A stretch of 64,000 bases of DNA from Brienomyrus brachyistius (GCF_023856365.1 NC_064533.1:29420618-29484617), one strand, 5' to 3'. Positions 49,525 through 63,280 are shown, numbered from the stretch's first letter. Translations and numbers: made by a program. The notes: generated from the sequence alone by a model not told the origin.

Positions 49525-49699
49525 GTTATGCTGCCCAAAAGCTCCCCACTGAGTCCAAGCGAGAAAGAAAAGGGTTAAACTCAGACCGGCCAGACCCCAT
49601 CTGTCGCGCCTTGCTGCCCCGCAAAGACACAGAAGAGCCATGAGCGAGTCCCCGGTTTCCAGCTTCGTGGTAGAAGCCATGGCAGCCGTCGCCCGCTCT
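49525..49699 (+). CDS. slc4a2: Anion exchanger (AE2-like), alternative first coding exon, long leader
   Basis: Acceptor ttaccatcttcag, then 115 bases of 5' UTR, ATG at 49640 and the 20 codons MSESPVSSFVVEAMAAVARS, then the donor gtaagt in phase 0. The shared exon at 63281 opens in phase 0 with PESSTPPP, so the two join cleanly. Human AE2a has a 17-residue leader encoded separately before PEPESLG; length, position and junction match, while the leader sequence itself is not conserved, as expected for a short disordered N-terminus. Belongs to a plasma-membrane chloride/bicarbonate exchanger. No transcript seen, so the assignment rests on phase and architecture. Confidence 0.65.
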
Positions 49700-50489
49700 G
49701 TAAGTGCTGCTGCTACCAATGCAGGACCTCCTCTGGGGTCACCTGATGAGTGCTAACCAATGAGTGGCCGGGCAAAACTTTCATCATTCTTTGCCTGCCT
49801 GAACATCCTGACACCCCTCCTCTCCTGCAGGAGTCCTGCAAATTGACATCATTGGCATGACGTTTTAATGCGTTTTCTTTAATGCATCCCCCCCCTCATC
49901 CCAATCAGCAAATTTTATCAGTGGCAATCCCCTCACCCTCTCCCAGGAGATAAACTTTTGGTGGAATCTCCGTACAACATAACCCACAGTTACACTACCT
50001 GTTAGGCCAACTTTGCTCTGTAATCTGATGCTGTCTGTCTGCTTGTATGGAGTGGCCCTAGAACATTAACAAATCATTACATGCATTAGTACCAACCTAC
50101 AAAATAATGACAGGAACATAGCAGATTCCTGAGGAATTACTTATAGTAAATTGATTTAATGTGTAATAAAGTGATATTGGCCTCTGAGCATTTGAATACA
50201 TCTGGAAAAGCTTTAAATCACTCATGTCCCTCCTTACAGTAATTCATGCCTGCAGTGGCACTTGGCTGACATTTGAAATATGACAGAACCTGTCAGCTCA
50301 GACAGACCCTTAGGCAGCACTTTGCTTTGTGTTACATCATAAATTTAGTAAATCCCATTCTTTACGATTCAAACCGATGATTTACTAAAATTTTCATTTA
50401 AACATTTAAAATACAAATATCTTCTGAAATATTTTTGCTCTGCAGTAGACTGAGAAAATGTATTAATGGTAAATATTTTGATAGCACTT

Positions 50490-51000
50490 CATTTGAAGCT
50501 GTCATCTACAATGCATTATAGATACCTTCGTAATGTATTATAATGGTCAGTATAAGACTTAATAAAGCATTACAGCATCTTCTGTTTGCAATCATAAGGC
50601 ATTATAGTGTTGATTATAAGATTTCATAAGCTCCAATGAAGCTTGCATCTATAATGCACTATAGGTAACCTTAAAAATGCTATATAATGGTCAGTATAGG
50701 CCTCATGCTTTGTACTGCATTAAGAAGGTATTTATAGTGCAGTATAGATGTGAGCTTCATAGAGCATTCATAATGCATAATAAACAAGCCTATAATATGT
50801 TATGCCTTTTTATAAAGTTATAGCTGTGTTTATAATACTTTATTAATGTATATTCATGCATTATGAAGGTATCTATATTGCATTATAATGACTTCTTTAA
50901 GTGTTACCAAATAATTATAGCCATGTTTATAGAGCTTTTATGACTGTATTATAATGTATTATGAATGTGTTTACATGTAATTATAAACATGGCCTTCATA
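50490..51000. repeat. AT-rich interspersed repeat, second copy
   Basis: Same words as 11715-12215 (gagcttcatagagcattcat, aatgcataataaac, ttatgcctttttataaa, tatagctgtgtttataatac), uninterrupted here. Contains internal duplications of the cattatagatacc block. No coding content. Confidence 0.7.
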
Positions 51001-52939
51001 GTATTACAAATATTTTAAAAATAGTATTCATTCTGTTTACACTCAAAACTTTGATTTATGTGATATATAAAGATATAAAAATATAGTGCTTGGTTTTAAT
51101 GAACAGTTAATTAATAACTAGCAGTATTGTTTTTAAGTACACCTCATTCTTTTATACTGGTGTGTGACAGAAGACAAACAGCCCGAGGTCAAGGTGTTGT
51201 ACAAGGTCAGGTACACTAGATGTTCACATCAGACAAACACAATAACATGTCAAAGGTATCAGAAAATGTTTTACTTAAGGACTATATCTAAATACGTGTA
51301 GGTATATTTGTATTTTTGATGTTTTATTGTGGTTATAGTGTTATATTATATTTCTGTTTTTTCCGTCATACATCTGACATGATGTGGTCCTGACAGACTT
51401 GTAGAGATGAGCTTGATTTGTGGTGTGTGAGCTTATCCCCCGGTTGGCAAGGTGCTGGCAGTGGCAGGGGTGCAGGAAGCATGGGGGATGGGGGGGCAGT
51501 GTCCTCCACAATATTTAATTTGGCTTCATCATTCCCATAATAAGTTAAGTTGTGCCCGCCCTGCCCATCGCAGACGTTCTCCTATGGCATCGGGCAGGGG
51601 CCCTTGACTCTGTACTGCTAATGTAATTTGGCCCTCAGGGGGAAATAATTGGGGAACCGTGATGATCAAGATCATATTTCATCAAGCCCATGAGAGACGG
51701 AGGCTCTGCTGTTGCAGGTGTTTCACTGTGGCATGACTGCTGTGTTTCTGCGTTGTTCCTTCTGAAAAGCAGCCCTGACTTCCCTGACAGTGTAAATATG
51801 TGGGACGCGCAGACAGAGGACAGGGCACACGTTTGATCTCTGAGCGCAGAGTGAGACTTACTATCATTCTGTGGAACAGTAGCACTGATCCAAAACTGGC
51901 CAGTATCCCTGTAATAAACAGCCAGGCAGCTGCAACACTACAACTGTCAAGCACGAAAACTATAGTTAACAATCAATCGGTTATATAACACTGTGACATA
52001 ATAATGTTAATACATTTCACAATGTAGCGTACTTTTGATACTGTTTTTATTATAACGTGTATAATTCCATTCATTTCGGAAGCTTTCATTCCCAGCATTC
52101 ATTTCTTTGTACTTCTTGATGAAGAGCCACAACCATGTTGCAATCATAAGAAAATTAAGTGAGTCAGTGAAAAAATGCTAGTGTTGCAATTATGTTGCAT
52201 TTATGTTTGTGTGTTTCGGCCTAGTATTGTGTAACTTTCTACTGGATAACTTTAACATAACCAGGTTTATTTCTATCTCCCATTCCAGCTGCCATTAGTA
52301 ACAAGAACCCAAAATATTGGTTCAAACTGTTCCTTTGAAAGTTTGCCAAGGGGGCTACCAGATTTACGTTATAAACTGGACATATATTCTTATATTATAA
52401 TCTGGATTTATATTAAGATTATAGTATTATGTTGAGGTACATGTACAGAACTGACAGGCCATTTTCCCAGTGCGTCAATGGGGCTGTGGGCCGGCCAAAT
52501 GAATAATGGGGCATCACCTCAGTTGGTCACATCACTCCAGTTGGCAACATCAAATTTTGTAGTATGCATGCTATGCCTGTCAAAAGTCCAGGGATAACTT
52601 CTAATCCCAGTCCAGCCCTGAGTTCAATCCAATGTTAATCAATTGCATAATTACAATATTATTAATATTACAATAATGAAGTAATAAAATTCCTTTCTTG
52701 CTCACTGTCCCCTGAAGCTCATGCAGCTCTGTTATAAATGTATTATAAATGTATTTATGGACCCTATTCATTAGGTTGGCCAGCATTTCCCTTTAACTGC
52801 GGAGTGGCTGCTGATGGCGACACACAGAGAAATGCGATGTCGGTTACAGGAACCTGTGGCTTATTTTACTCCCATGGAGGTTAATAATTACCCCATCAGG
52901 AGCTCAGCTTTGTGTAGCTGAGGAGCACAAACTCACCAC

Positions 52940-53220
52940 CGTGTGGTACAGTGTGATAAAACTTGTTATTTTGATGTAGGGCACATAAGGGAAAATTGAA
53001 TTCTTCTATTTTGCTTGGTTACTTATGGTTATGGTTAGGGCTGGGTAGGGGTTAAGGTCGTCATAGTTAGCATTAGCATTTTTCCCATAGAAGTGAATGA
53101 GCGGTCCCCATAAGGATAGGTATACCCGACTCTGTGTGTGTGTGTGTGTGGGTTAGGTTTATGTTATATTGTGGGGACCAAGTGTTCCCCAACAATGTGA
53201 TAAAAACCTGTTATTTTAAC
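52940..53220 (-). repeat. CA-flanked fish repeat, reverse copy
   Basis: Includes gttatggttagggctgggta, cccatagaagtgaatgagcg, a GT run at 53132-53150 and tattgtggggaccaagtgtt, matching the family at 7165-7400. Confidence 0.65.
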
Positions 53221-55304
53221 ATTGTTATTTTGTTTACATTTTTACATGTTTACATTGTTACATTGTTATTTTGACCATTTTTCAGATGGGGGTGTACGTT
53301 TGCGTTCCTCGGGGTGGTTGTGTGAACGCAGACGTGCCAGTCAGTTGCTGGTAAAGAAGTGCTGATATCGTGAAAATGGCTGAAACCTTCTTACCATCAT
53401 GGGGAACTCCTTTGGCCACATGGGAATTCACAGGAGGATTTAGAACTGAGTTTTGTTAAGTATCAGGAGAAAACTGCTTATTATGATTATGAACCGGACT
53501 TTTGGTTCCTCAGTGTACAGCAGATCAATTATCGGCTATTTCAACATTGTATCCGTCTGAATGGAAGTGGGTCTCTGGCTTGGACTTGTACATTGGAAAG
53601 GTGGGCATGTGGTCAGGATAATGCAGGGCAGATCAGCAGCATCGAACAAGGTTAAGAGGTCAGGCTTACAAATAAACTTTGGCCCTGTGCGGGTAAGCAG
53701 CTGTTATTGGAGGGCTTGATTTCTCAGCTGAGAATGACATAGTTAATCTTTAATATGACCACTAAGCTTGTGGGTAATAATTCCTTATTAATTAATAAAC
53801 CATTTAATGCTTCTGATGACTTTACAGGTGAATAATCATTAAAATAACCTTAAGTATAGAAAAAAGAACCAGACCAGTGCCAGAACCAGACATTCATGTA
53901 AGCAGACATTCTTTGAGACAAACCGCACTACAATATCCCAACAGGATAATCAGTTCTCCCACATTCCCGCAATGGTCCGTGCTTTGTCTGTTGTTAAGAA
54001 TGACCAAATTAATACCTGTGGCGTTAATTTGTACCTTTGAAGCTGTTTTTGTCATTCACACCAGCTCTGAACTGACAACTTTTCCCCTTCCTGTGTAGGA
54101 TTAAAAAGGAGTGACAAGTGACCAGGCAATTCTACATTATGAGAAAAGAAGCACTTTAGGAACTTTAACTAAGAAGTCACCTGCTGAGTGCTGGCTGGGT
54201 GGATTAAGGCTGTGATTATTCTAAAGTGTCTTTTCCGCTGAATCTCATATTACACGGCTAACTGTATGTCTGCGTCTGAGCCTCTGATTTTTATCACGAA
54301 AGCCCTCGGCCAGCAGGCTGTCATGCATAGTTGAGGTTGCAGAAAACAAAGGAAGCTCATGTCATTTCTATCATCTTCAACCTCAGTTTCCTGTAACTTC
54401 CTCCCTTTTAGGATGTCTTTAACTAAGTTGGCTGCCCATTATATACCAAATACTGCCTTTTATTGCTCAAAAGAGACTTAAAGAAAGGAAACACTGTAGT
54501 TAAATTTCACTTTAATTTCAGTTTGATGACATTTATCTCAGTTTACAAACTGTGCCTGATATCATGCCTCATGACCATCCAAGAGTAGCCAAGACACTAT
54601 AATCCCGACTCCTGTCTGAGCCTGGGGTGTGTGCTGATGATCAGAATGTTATTTATAATGATAGAACCTGACGGAAAATCGACAGCTGCAATCTAAGCAA
54701 TCAGTGACAAATTACAGCCCAAAAGTTGCTTTTCTTTCTGTATTTACGTAGCACCCTGTTACATGGGTAAAATCGGTGTACCTTTTAGTGTTTTCTCATT
54801 TATTATTTCCTGATGAATGTAGCTTTATTTTCATTGACGATACAACACAATGAGATTCCATGTGGCAGCAATCTGGGAGTGGGGACTCTGAGTCATACAT
54901 GAGGGCAAGGTGGGAAAGAGCTCAACTCAAATACACGTTAATTACAAAAAATCAATAAACATCATAGTATCATTTTCGCAGTCTTTTACAAAAAAAACAA
55001 CATACACAAGATTTTAAATGAGATTTCAGTGAGTCACAGAAGAAATTTACGTTTTAGGTAGATATATGATCAGCAGAGATAATGTGCTGGGATACTTGCA
55101 GATACAAATAAAGTGAGGGCTCTCCCTGCAGAGATTTATTTTTTAGATCCATTTGAGCCCACTTTGGTATTTTCAAAGATAATTTCTCAGAAGAGAACTC
55201 TGAGAATTGCAGCAGTAAGGAGTAAATCTTTTTGTTTGCAATGATCATATTTCTCTCTCGGAAAAATAGGAAACCTGTGACCCTGACCAGCGTGTGATTA
55301 AAGG

Positions 55305-55336
55305 ATGGATGGATGGTGGATGGATGGATGGATGGA
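55305..55336. repeat. GGAT microsatellite
   Basis: Eight imperfect GGAT units, typical of the end of an ATCC-family element. Confidence 0.85.
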
Positions 55337-55799
55337 TAAATAAAAGAGGGAATGCCAGTATACATGGCCTGATCTAGATTTAGGCAGATTAGGAACTAGG
55401 GCCTAGGGTCCAATCGGCATGAGGGGGCCTAACAAAATACCACAGCCCCCACCCCTCCAGTCAGCAAAATTACTGCAGTTCAATATATTTTCATTATTAA
55501 GAACTGAGAAAAGAGGAACTGAAAATACATTTATTTCCAGTTTGGTGACAGACTTAAAGAGGCCGTCAGTCCATTGTTGCATATGTATTTTAACTTCATT
55601 GCCGTTAAATTGACTTTCATGGACCAGCAGAATTATCAAATCAGGAATTACTTTGCAGCATTCAGCAGTGTTTTACATGTCCGTTCGTAATTAATTGCAG
55701 AGGTCAAAGTAAAAAGTAGAGTTTTTGTAAACAAAATCCCTAACAAATGGAGCATTTGTAAGTTTTAATTACATACACTCTCTGTTGGAGTAAATTAAT

Positions 55800-56030
55800 G
55801 TTTACTGAACAGCCATAACATTAAGCCTGATATAGTGTAGGACCCCCTCAAGTCACCAAAACAGCTCGGACTTGTAATGTTGAAGCATGGACTCCACAAG
55901 ATCTCTGAAGGTGCCCTGGGATATCTGGCACCAAAATGTTACCAGCAGTTACAAGTCCTGTAAGTTGTGACTTATTTGTCCAGCACATCCCACAGATGCT
56001 TCATTGGATTGAGATCAGAATCAAAATTCA
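55800..56030 (-). mobile_element. Tc1/mariner transposon remnant, 3' end
   Basis: On minus, a decayed frame reads SDLNPMKHLWDVLDK (consensus SPDLNPIEHLWDVLDK, the end of the Tc1 catalytic domain). It runs on through the well-known fish text ggtgccagatatcccagggc to the terminal repeat ttaatgttatggctgttca. Only the 3' part remains. Confidence 0.8.
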
Positions 56031-56279
56031 AAAACTTGCATCACATTGCAGATGACTGCCTTAGATAAAGAATTTGATCTTTTTGAGAGGGAACAAAAAC
56101 TCCTGTGGTTATAACCATAATTCTGTGTTTCCACCCTGCCTCATTAACTTCATAGCAGCTATAAACTACAAATCTGCTTGATGTGTGCATTAAAAATACA
56201 AAGAGAATAGTGATTCTTAATCAGTCCCCATGGGGAAATGGGCTCATTGCATATCCCATTTTGCTCTCCGTGAGACACA

Positions 56280-56455
56280 CAGATGAGTGCAGGCCTGGTA
56301 GGAAGAGCACAGGTTCACTCAGTGTCTGAGATTCCTGAAGCAATTGGGGTTAGGAGCCTTACTCCCATTTTAGGAATCGATCTGCTGGCCCTGGGATTTG
56401 AACTGGTGACCTTCTGCTCAGGGGCAGTCTGAAACCGCTAAGCCAAACGCCACCT
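56280..56455 (-). repeat. tRNA-derived SINE-like element, reverse orientation
   Basis: Contains gaagcaattggggttaggag and gggatttgaactggtgacct, the reverse of a box B. Same family as 1850-2130. Confidence 0.55.
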
Positions 56456-58619
56456 CTAAGAATGAGCCTCAGAGGGGAATGACAGTGACCTTATTCTGTT
56501 TCTATCTGACATCTTTATGCTGTAAACACTCTCAGCATCCTGATATATATAGGCGTGGTGCAGCAGAAGCATCTGCTCATAAAGTGCTGGGCAAGTAAGC
56601 TGTCTCAGCACTGCAGTGATTTTTTGGGTTGAAAGTCAGCCAGCCTGTGCAAGCCCTTCACTCAAAGGAAGACTGTTCAGAAAGTTATTGAACTTCGTTT
56701 TTCTTTCCATAAGGCCAGATTAGGTTGACAAAAAATTTCGTTCTCTGTAGAAAATGCTCCCGTGATGCGCATTGAGCTCCTGAGTGTGAAGATGCAGCAT
56801 GCCGTTCGTTTTGTTTTGTTAATGGCCTGCAGGCCGTTGTGATTGATGTTCCCCGTAAAGGCCTGCCTTCACATGCTAATCAGAGCTGTATTACAGGCAT
56901 AGCCTTACATGGCTCTTTTATCTTCTTTTATCGCACATCTGATTGGCACTTCGAAGAATTTACTTTCCTGACTATGTCTTGTAGAGGCAAGCCACCTGTA
57001 TGCATTTTTATGTGTTCTTGTCCATGAACGTTACTTTGATTGGCTGCCAAGTCATGTATATATAATGGCAGAGGACCAATGGCAGCCTCTAAATAAAAAT
57101 GTATCTTTCCAGAGTGCTCTGCCTTTGCCTACCATGACTGGGATGTTTAATCTAGGAAGATTATGGTTCTGCGGTTGTTTTAATAATATGATCATTGCAA
57201 GACCTATAGGACAGATGTCCACCCACAGCAATGTTTGTTCTTCATTGTCACAGTGGGAAGCTGTGTCTAAAAAGTTCTCTTTTTTGCAATCGCTGCTGAC
57301 TGGTCAAATCATAGCTGCGTCTAGGTAAGAGGAAGAGAAACTCAGCCTTGAGACAGGAGACTGGCAGGAGGAAACAAGAACAAAAGACAACCACTCTGAC
57401 TTCCGCACAAGAGAAAAGGATCCCAGCAGGGAGTGTCGGAGGGTTGTGAGATTAGGCACCAAGGTCGGGGAGCATTTTCGGAGGCAGCAAAGAACTAGAA
57501 CCCATTGTAATGTGATTGTAAATGAGGGGCATGTGACGTGAAGCAGTGGGTTTAGGGAGGGGGGGTGGGAGGGGAGATCTGGGAAGTGTTGGGAGTGGTG
57601 ATGGGAATGATGAGTGAGTCATGAATGGACACCAGTGCGGACGTTGGGTCCATGTTCGCCTATGGGGAATCAACCCTGACTTCTTTCCAAAGGAAGGCTT
57701 TATAAAATGAGGAAGACTGGGGCCAAGCGCTCTGCTGTCAGCGAGATGCTGAGTGATTCTGAGGACGTCATACTGATTCAGCATGAAGGGTTCATACTGA
57801 GCGGTGACTGTTTGCTCTGTATGAATCTGGCCCTGTTCTCATCATGACAGTTTTGAAGTAATGGTCATTTTTTTAAATTTGCTATGTGTTATTATTTATA
57901 TTTACAGTATTGCAAAATGATTTCAACAACTTTAACTTTAGCTTTAATATTCACACTTATGTTTATTTAGCAGATGCTTTTGTCCAAAGTGACATTCAAG
58001 TGTGGCAGATAGCACATTACAAACACATGGCTGTCAAGACGTCAGCTAGGCGTAGGTGTGGCTAGGCTCAGCTTCCCATGAATGTCCAGATACAGGTGTG
58101 ATTAGCATCAGTGCAAGAGCTACACAATGCCTTCCAAACAGAGCAAGAACCTAATAAGATTACTAATCAAATCAATAAAGTACACAGAACATTCAGGGAA
58201 CACAGTATCACTTTTAATTGGATACCTAAAATGTTAATTCAGTATATGTCTTAATAAATCAAAAAACCGGTGAAGTTTCTTATTTAAAATAAGCTAGTGA
58301 AATATTTCAAGATAAAATCTAATGGAAACCATCCTACTTTTTTATCTTTACATGTGTCATTAATGTTTGGTCCATTCCAAGGCAGATGAATGGTTCCCCA
58401 GGAAAGGCTGTGTGTCAGTAGAGCCTGCACTGTGCCCCCTACAGAGCAGGAGATTCGGTATATACACATAGTTAGCAATGTGCGTCATTCATTTTATGTA
58501 GCCCTTTAAGGGGAATCCCCCCCCCCCCCGATCCTGGAGTGCCCTTGCTTGTCCTCACCACGGAAGCTAACAGGGGGCACTCATTATTTTACCGTGCTGT
58601 AATCGCACCTTCGCATGCT

Positions 58620-58805
58620 AGGCGAGGGGAGAGATAGCGCGCTGATAAGGGCGTAATGCAGCAAGGTCAAAGGGACACGGGGAGAGGGCTGACCCCTTCT
58701 GTGGTTTTAAACTGGTGCCGAGGGCGAGAGCGGGACAGAGCAGCCACTTAGACCCCGGCACCACGCAGGTCCGTCTCAGCACAACTGCTAACCGCTGACA
58801 CCCCC
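58620..58805 (+). promoter_or_regulatory. Candidate promoter/5' UTR of the short-leader AE2 transcript
   Basis: GC-rich block before the ATG at 58806. Holds AGATAG (58632) and TGATAAG (58643), GATA-factor-like, and AGGTCAAAGGGAC (58664-58676), a direct repeat of two nuclear-receptor half-sites spaced by one base (DR1, the HNF4/PPAR type). A ttttaaac sequence lies near 58704. In mammals the short AE2b transcripts come from an internal liver- and kidney-active promoter; this fits, but use of the sites is inference. Confidence 0.45.
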
Positions 58806-58814
58806 ATGAGCTTG
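58806..58814 (+). CDS. slc4a2: Anion exchanger (AE2-like), alternative first coding exon, short leader (MSL)
   Basis: ATG AGC TTG followed at once by a perfect donor, gtaagt, in phase 0. Joining to 63281 gives MSL then PESSTPPP. Human AE2b1 likewise replaces the long leader by three residues, from a promoter between the long-leader exon and the shared exon. The very small size makes chance possible, but the strong donor, phase and gene order all agree. Confidence 0.5.
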
Positions 58815-60199
58815 GTAAGTCCACCGGAGGGCGTCGGGTTAACACGACACAGTAGAGCAGGACAGGGAGCCAAGGTAATTAGCTGCTCAGTTAAGCACAT
58901 TTTAATTGGCCCAGCTGAATTGTAAGAAGTATGTTAGATGGAGATACTGTGCACTGGCACTCTACAAGGGCATTTGGCCTATTCAGTGGCTTCATCGGCG
59001 ACCCCCTTGCTATACTTTCTGGCCCACATCACTTCAAGGAAGCCCTCAGTACTTGAAATGAATGGTCAAGGTGATAGTGCTGAAGGACCTGCATCTCTCA
59101 AAGGTTCCTGGTCAAAGCCTGAGTAAGAAGCCTGCCGTTGCACCATTTAGTGCAATATCCTGAAAACCTTGGGAAATAATATTCAGCTACATCAATGAGT
59201 ATGAATCTTGAAAATATGATGACTAGTCACTGATTGCCGTTTGCAGTTGTATCCCTGGCAGCCCAGGCTCACCTTATCCCTTAACTGATCATGCAGCTGT
59301 GGAAGATTGACATGTGAATAGCTTTCTGACCTGTAGCAGTTCTTTCTTATTGTATTTCCTGTTCTGATACAATTTACTTTGGTAGAAGATCATTGCAATA
59401 GTTAATTATAGTATTATATTATTTTGTTAAAGCTTGCAGCGATGCATTCATATGAAGTGTTGCATGTATATTGTGGAATCGAGATACACTGAATGTTTTC
59501 CTGGTTCACAGTGGATCCAGCTACTTGAGGCTTGTCGTTTACACTTGATTCCAATACCAAATTTTTGTCACCTCTCTGCTATTCCATCTCACATCTGTGT
59601 GAGGTCTAGTAGTTGACCGCGAAGCGCCCTAAGACAAGGAATAAAATACTATGTTCCAATGTTTCTGAATCTATTTGCTTTGTTGACCAGGGCATCTACT
59701 TTTGTGTGTGTGTGTGTAATGTGTGGGTTTCATCTCTTGTCTGATCGTTTGTCCTGCCTCATATTGTGCCTGTCACATGTGCACCCAGCAGCGCGATAAG
59801 TTTCTTAACAGGCATGTGTGTCCAGGAGAAGGTTGATCTCGATCCCCAGAAAAAGCAGAAACTTCACGCCAATGACCTTTCTTGTTAGCAGATTCACAAT
59901 TCAGTCTTCACGTGAAATCTCTTGTTATCTGTGCTGGAGGTAAAAATGAAAGGTCAGCAGAGGTCATATTATTATCTGAATTCTGACCAACTAGCAATAT
60001 GCAAATAGCAGCCACCAGATAACGTTAAAGTACTTAGCAATGATTCCTGGGTTAAATTGCTTCCTTTTAAAGTCACACGTGCTCTTGAAAAACAAACAGC
60101 AGATGTGATGACATTGCCGTCACCACACCTTGAGTGTTTGGTGGTGATTTAGACCACTTAGGTCTCTTTGTCAAAATCAGAGATCAAACTCAAGCTCCA

Positions 60200-60470
60200 A
60201 AGCGTTGTATTATACTGGTGGCATGTTGTCCAGCAGACAGGGGTCGGTGTCTCTGTCTGGGAGGTTTGAATCCTACTGTTAGCAGAGTAATCACATTACC
60301 GCTGGGTCCTTTTGCAAGACCCTTATCCCCAACTGCTCCAGTAGTGCCAGACGCTGGCTGACCCTGTGCTCTGACCCCAAAACTATGTCTTTCATGAAGC
60401 ATGACATGGGGTATGTGAAACCTGTAGAACTCCAATGTACCTTGGACATATGGCAAATAAATAAATTACC
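60200..60470 (+). repeat. tRNA-derived SINE
   Basis: Box B-like ggtttgaatcct, body tgcaagacccttatccccaa and ggctgaccctgtgctctgac, tail ggggtatgtgaaacctgtag ending caaataaataa. Confidence 0.65.
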
Positions 60471-61530
60471 TTATATACTTTTTTGACAGATTTAAAATCA
60501 CAGGGAAAACAGTGCTGAGGTACATATTAGGTTATAGGGGACCTGTAGCTAATTATTGACACCTTTTTCTTGATGATTAATTTTCCTCATAGGAACTCAG
60601 TCAGATTGGCAGGTACCCATTTCGGAGAGACTCCTGCACAAACAGCCTGGGCTACATCTGCATGTATGACTTTTTGTTCCGTGTAACTTACAGTTCCTGA
60701 CAGCGGAGGCATGTTCCGGAGCATTCAGTCAAGGGCCTGGTATTGGGTCACCATTCTTTTGTTAGGGTTTAACTACCATTAGATGATTGCGATCTGCCCA
60801 AACCTGTTCAGAAAGTGGGGTGTTATGAGGTCAAAAAGAGAGTTTCTTCTTAAGTAAACATCTACTGTGTGTGTTTCAGAGCTGTTTGTATTCAGCAGTT
60901 TTGTGCTTTAATCTTGTAGGATAAGCTTAAGTGTAGCTGAAAGTTAACTGGTGGGTTTGGCTGCACTGCGAACGTGCGTGTTTTTAAAAAAATAGGATAC
61001 ATCTGTTTAGCTAATATGTCCTTTATCTCAAATGAAAGTGGAAAAATTGTGAAAATATGACCTCAGGCTCCTGGTAGAAAGAATCACTAGCTGGATGCTA
61101 TTTTCCACGTAAACATTTCAGGGTTGTGGCCAAATGAGTCCTTACAAGGCATTTGAAGGACTTTTATCAGGAGCAAAATTTAAATAGGATTAGTAAGTCA
61201 TTGAACAAACATTAATGTTCCTTTTTATAAAGTCTAGCTAACCTACAGCTAGCCTTGAGTGAAAGACCGCTTTAAACATCTGAGAACGAGGTGTCCTGTT
61301 GTACTTTTGTGTTTACGGAGCTGGGTGGAGCAGTGTGATGGAATACTTCATAGCCTTACCTCGAGATGCAAGCTGAAACATTAGATGGTAATGGGATTAT
61401 GTAGCCGTAAACAGTATCATTGTTATATTTGTTGTGGTAGGCATAGCTGTTCCACTTGAGTGATTAAGCTATAAACAGATGGTGACAATTATGGTAGTTG
61501 TATGTTTCCTGCTTTTGTAAAGGTACTCTG

Positions 61531-61945
61531 AAAATGTCTTAGGCAGCCAAATAAAATGATGTTTAATAGAGTGTCATCTTGATGTAAAACTATGGCACAA
61601 CAGTAACTATCCATTGCACCTATGTATCTTTGACTCCACCACTAGCACATCTTATTTGTGTTATCTATGCCTAATTGACTTTTTAAACTAATTTAACTGA
61701 TTGATTAACTGAGCTGGTGGTGACATTTACTGAGTAGATGAAATGGCCGACATGTGCAGCGTTCTTTCAGCCCTCCAAGAAGATATCAGTAACGTTTTGA
61801 AGATGAGAAAAAAAATCCTGTCACTTTTCATTGTTCCTCTTAATTTGCATGTGTTAAATTGTATTTTGTTGTTCTGAGCAAACACTTACTACCCGAATAA
61901 ATAACATCAAAACATTTTCTTTGACTGCCTAAGACTTTTGCACAA
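61531..61945. mobile_element. Inverted-repeat element (MITE-like)
   Basis: Left end aaaatgtcttaggcagccaa and right end (in reverse) aaaagtcttaggcagtcaaa with further agreement to gatgttta/gatgttatt. About 415 bp, no coding content. The gcaaaagtcttaggca end is of Tc1/mariner type (inference). Confidence 0.5.
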
Positions 61946-63280
61946 GATGGGATATGTGAAAAGAATGATTCCAACCTACTTGTTCAAGCAGCAAATAAAG
62001 CATCATTTTCATTTCATAAGTTCTGAATGTCCAGCGGTTATGGTCTGTAGTTTGTGAATTGTGTGGCTTCAGCTATAAGAGTGTGCCATACAGTGGTAAC
62101 CATGGTGATATTAGCTGTGCCTTAAACAGGATGGAGGGGGTCAGCCAGTGAAGTATAGCAGACAGCCTGGAGTTGATTATTACCAGCAGATTCTGTGTCA
62201 CCTTCAGAATGGGCATGGAAGTTCTGCAGTGCCTTATGTTGTATTCCTGAAGGAATTTGTCTGTTTCTTTTACTATATATAATCACTATTTATTTATGTA
62301 AATTCAGAGGGTACATAAAGCTGTAGCTATTGGTGCAGTCTTTCACATTTAATTGGAGAGCAGTTCACAAACACGGGCATGTGCATACTAATCACTTATA
62401 GGCTTTACCAATAGCAAGACTTCCCTCTGGTGGTCAATATTTGTTACTTGCGGGTTCAACATGTGAATCAATGAATCTAAAATTACATTTAATGCCCCAG
62501 TTTCACTGGCTAGCTGATTTAAACATGTTGAATTCATTGTACATGTATAAGTGAGCTACTGAAGCAGGGCCCTACATTTCTATACTGTCTGTATCTGCAA
62601 TGGTGACATCAGTACATCGGTAGAACAAAATAAGTCACAAGTACATGAGCTACAGTGTTGAGTCTATAACATGCAAAACTGAATTCTCTGACATGTTCTC
62701 AAATGTAACTTTTAATGTAAGATTATCAAATAGTAACAGCATCTACCAAATTATACAACTTTCACATTTTTATTACAATTCACAATTAATATAAACATTC
62801 TGCTCTGTTTTATATGTATTGTTTTGATGGACATATGAAATGAAATGTTATTTCAGTTGATTGTTCAATTGATTGTTACAACCTATTTTTAGCAATGACC
62901 TGTGATGCAACACATGCAACCCCCCCCCCAAACATCATTTTCTTTAATTTCACATAACCTCACATGTCATGTTTATCATATTTATTTTCCCATTGTCTAT
63001 ACATCCCCTTTGTAGAAGTCAGACTCTCCTCTGTGCCTGAGTGCTTTGTTTGTCACCTGGCTATGAACTGAGTTTGATTTAAATATCCCTTATCCTGGGT
63101 ATCAGTGTTACATTGTTCTTTAGGAAGCTCCAAATATTACATCTGTCTGTCAATATCCTCTCATCTCCCCCCACCTCAGGGTTTAATACATTGGCCAGGC
63201 CTTATTCATGTCAATAATTTATCCCACAGTTTGACAGCTGTGACCCATGTAACCAATCGGTCTCCCTGCCCCATCCACAG

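Noticed and set aside
57065..57328. Possible third AE2 leader (MAEDQWQPLNK...)
   Set aside because: Ends in a donor-like site but in phase 2, which does not fit the shared exon in phase 0.
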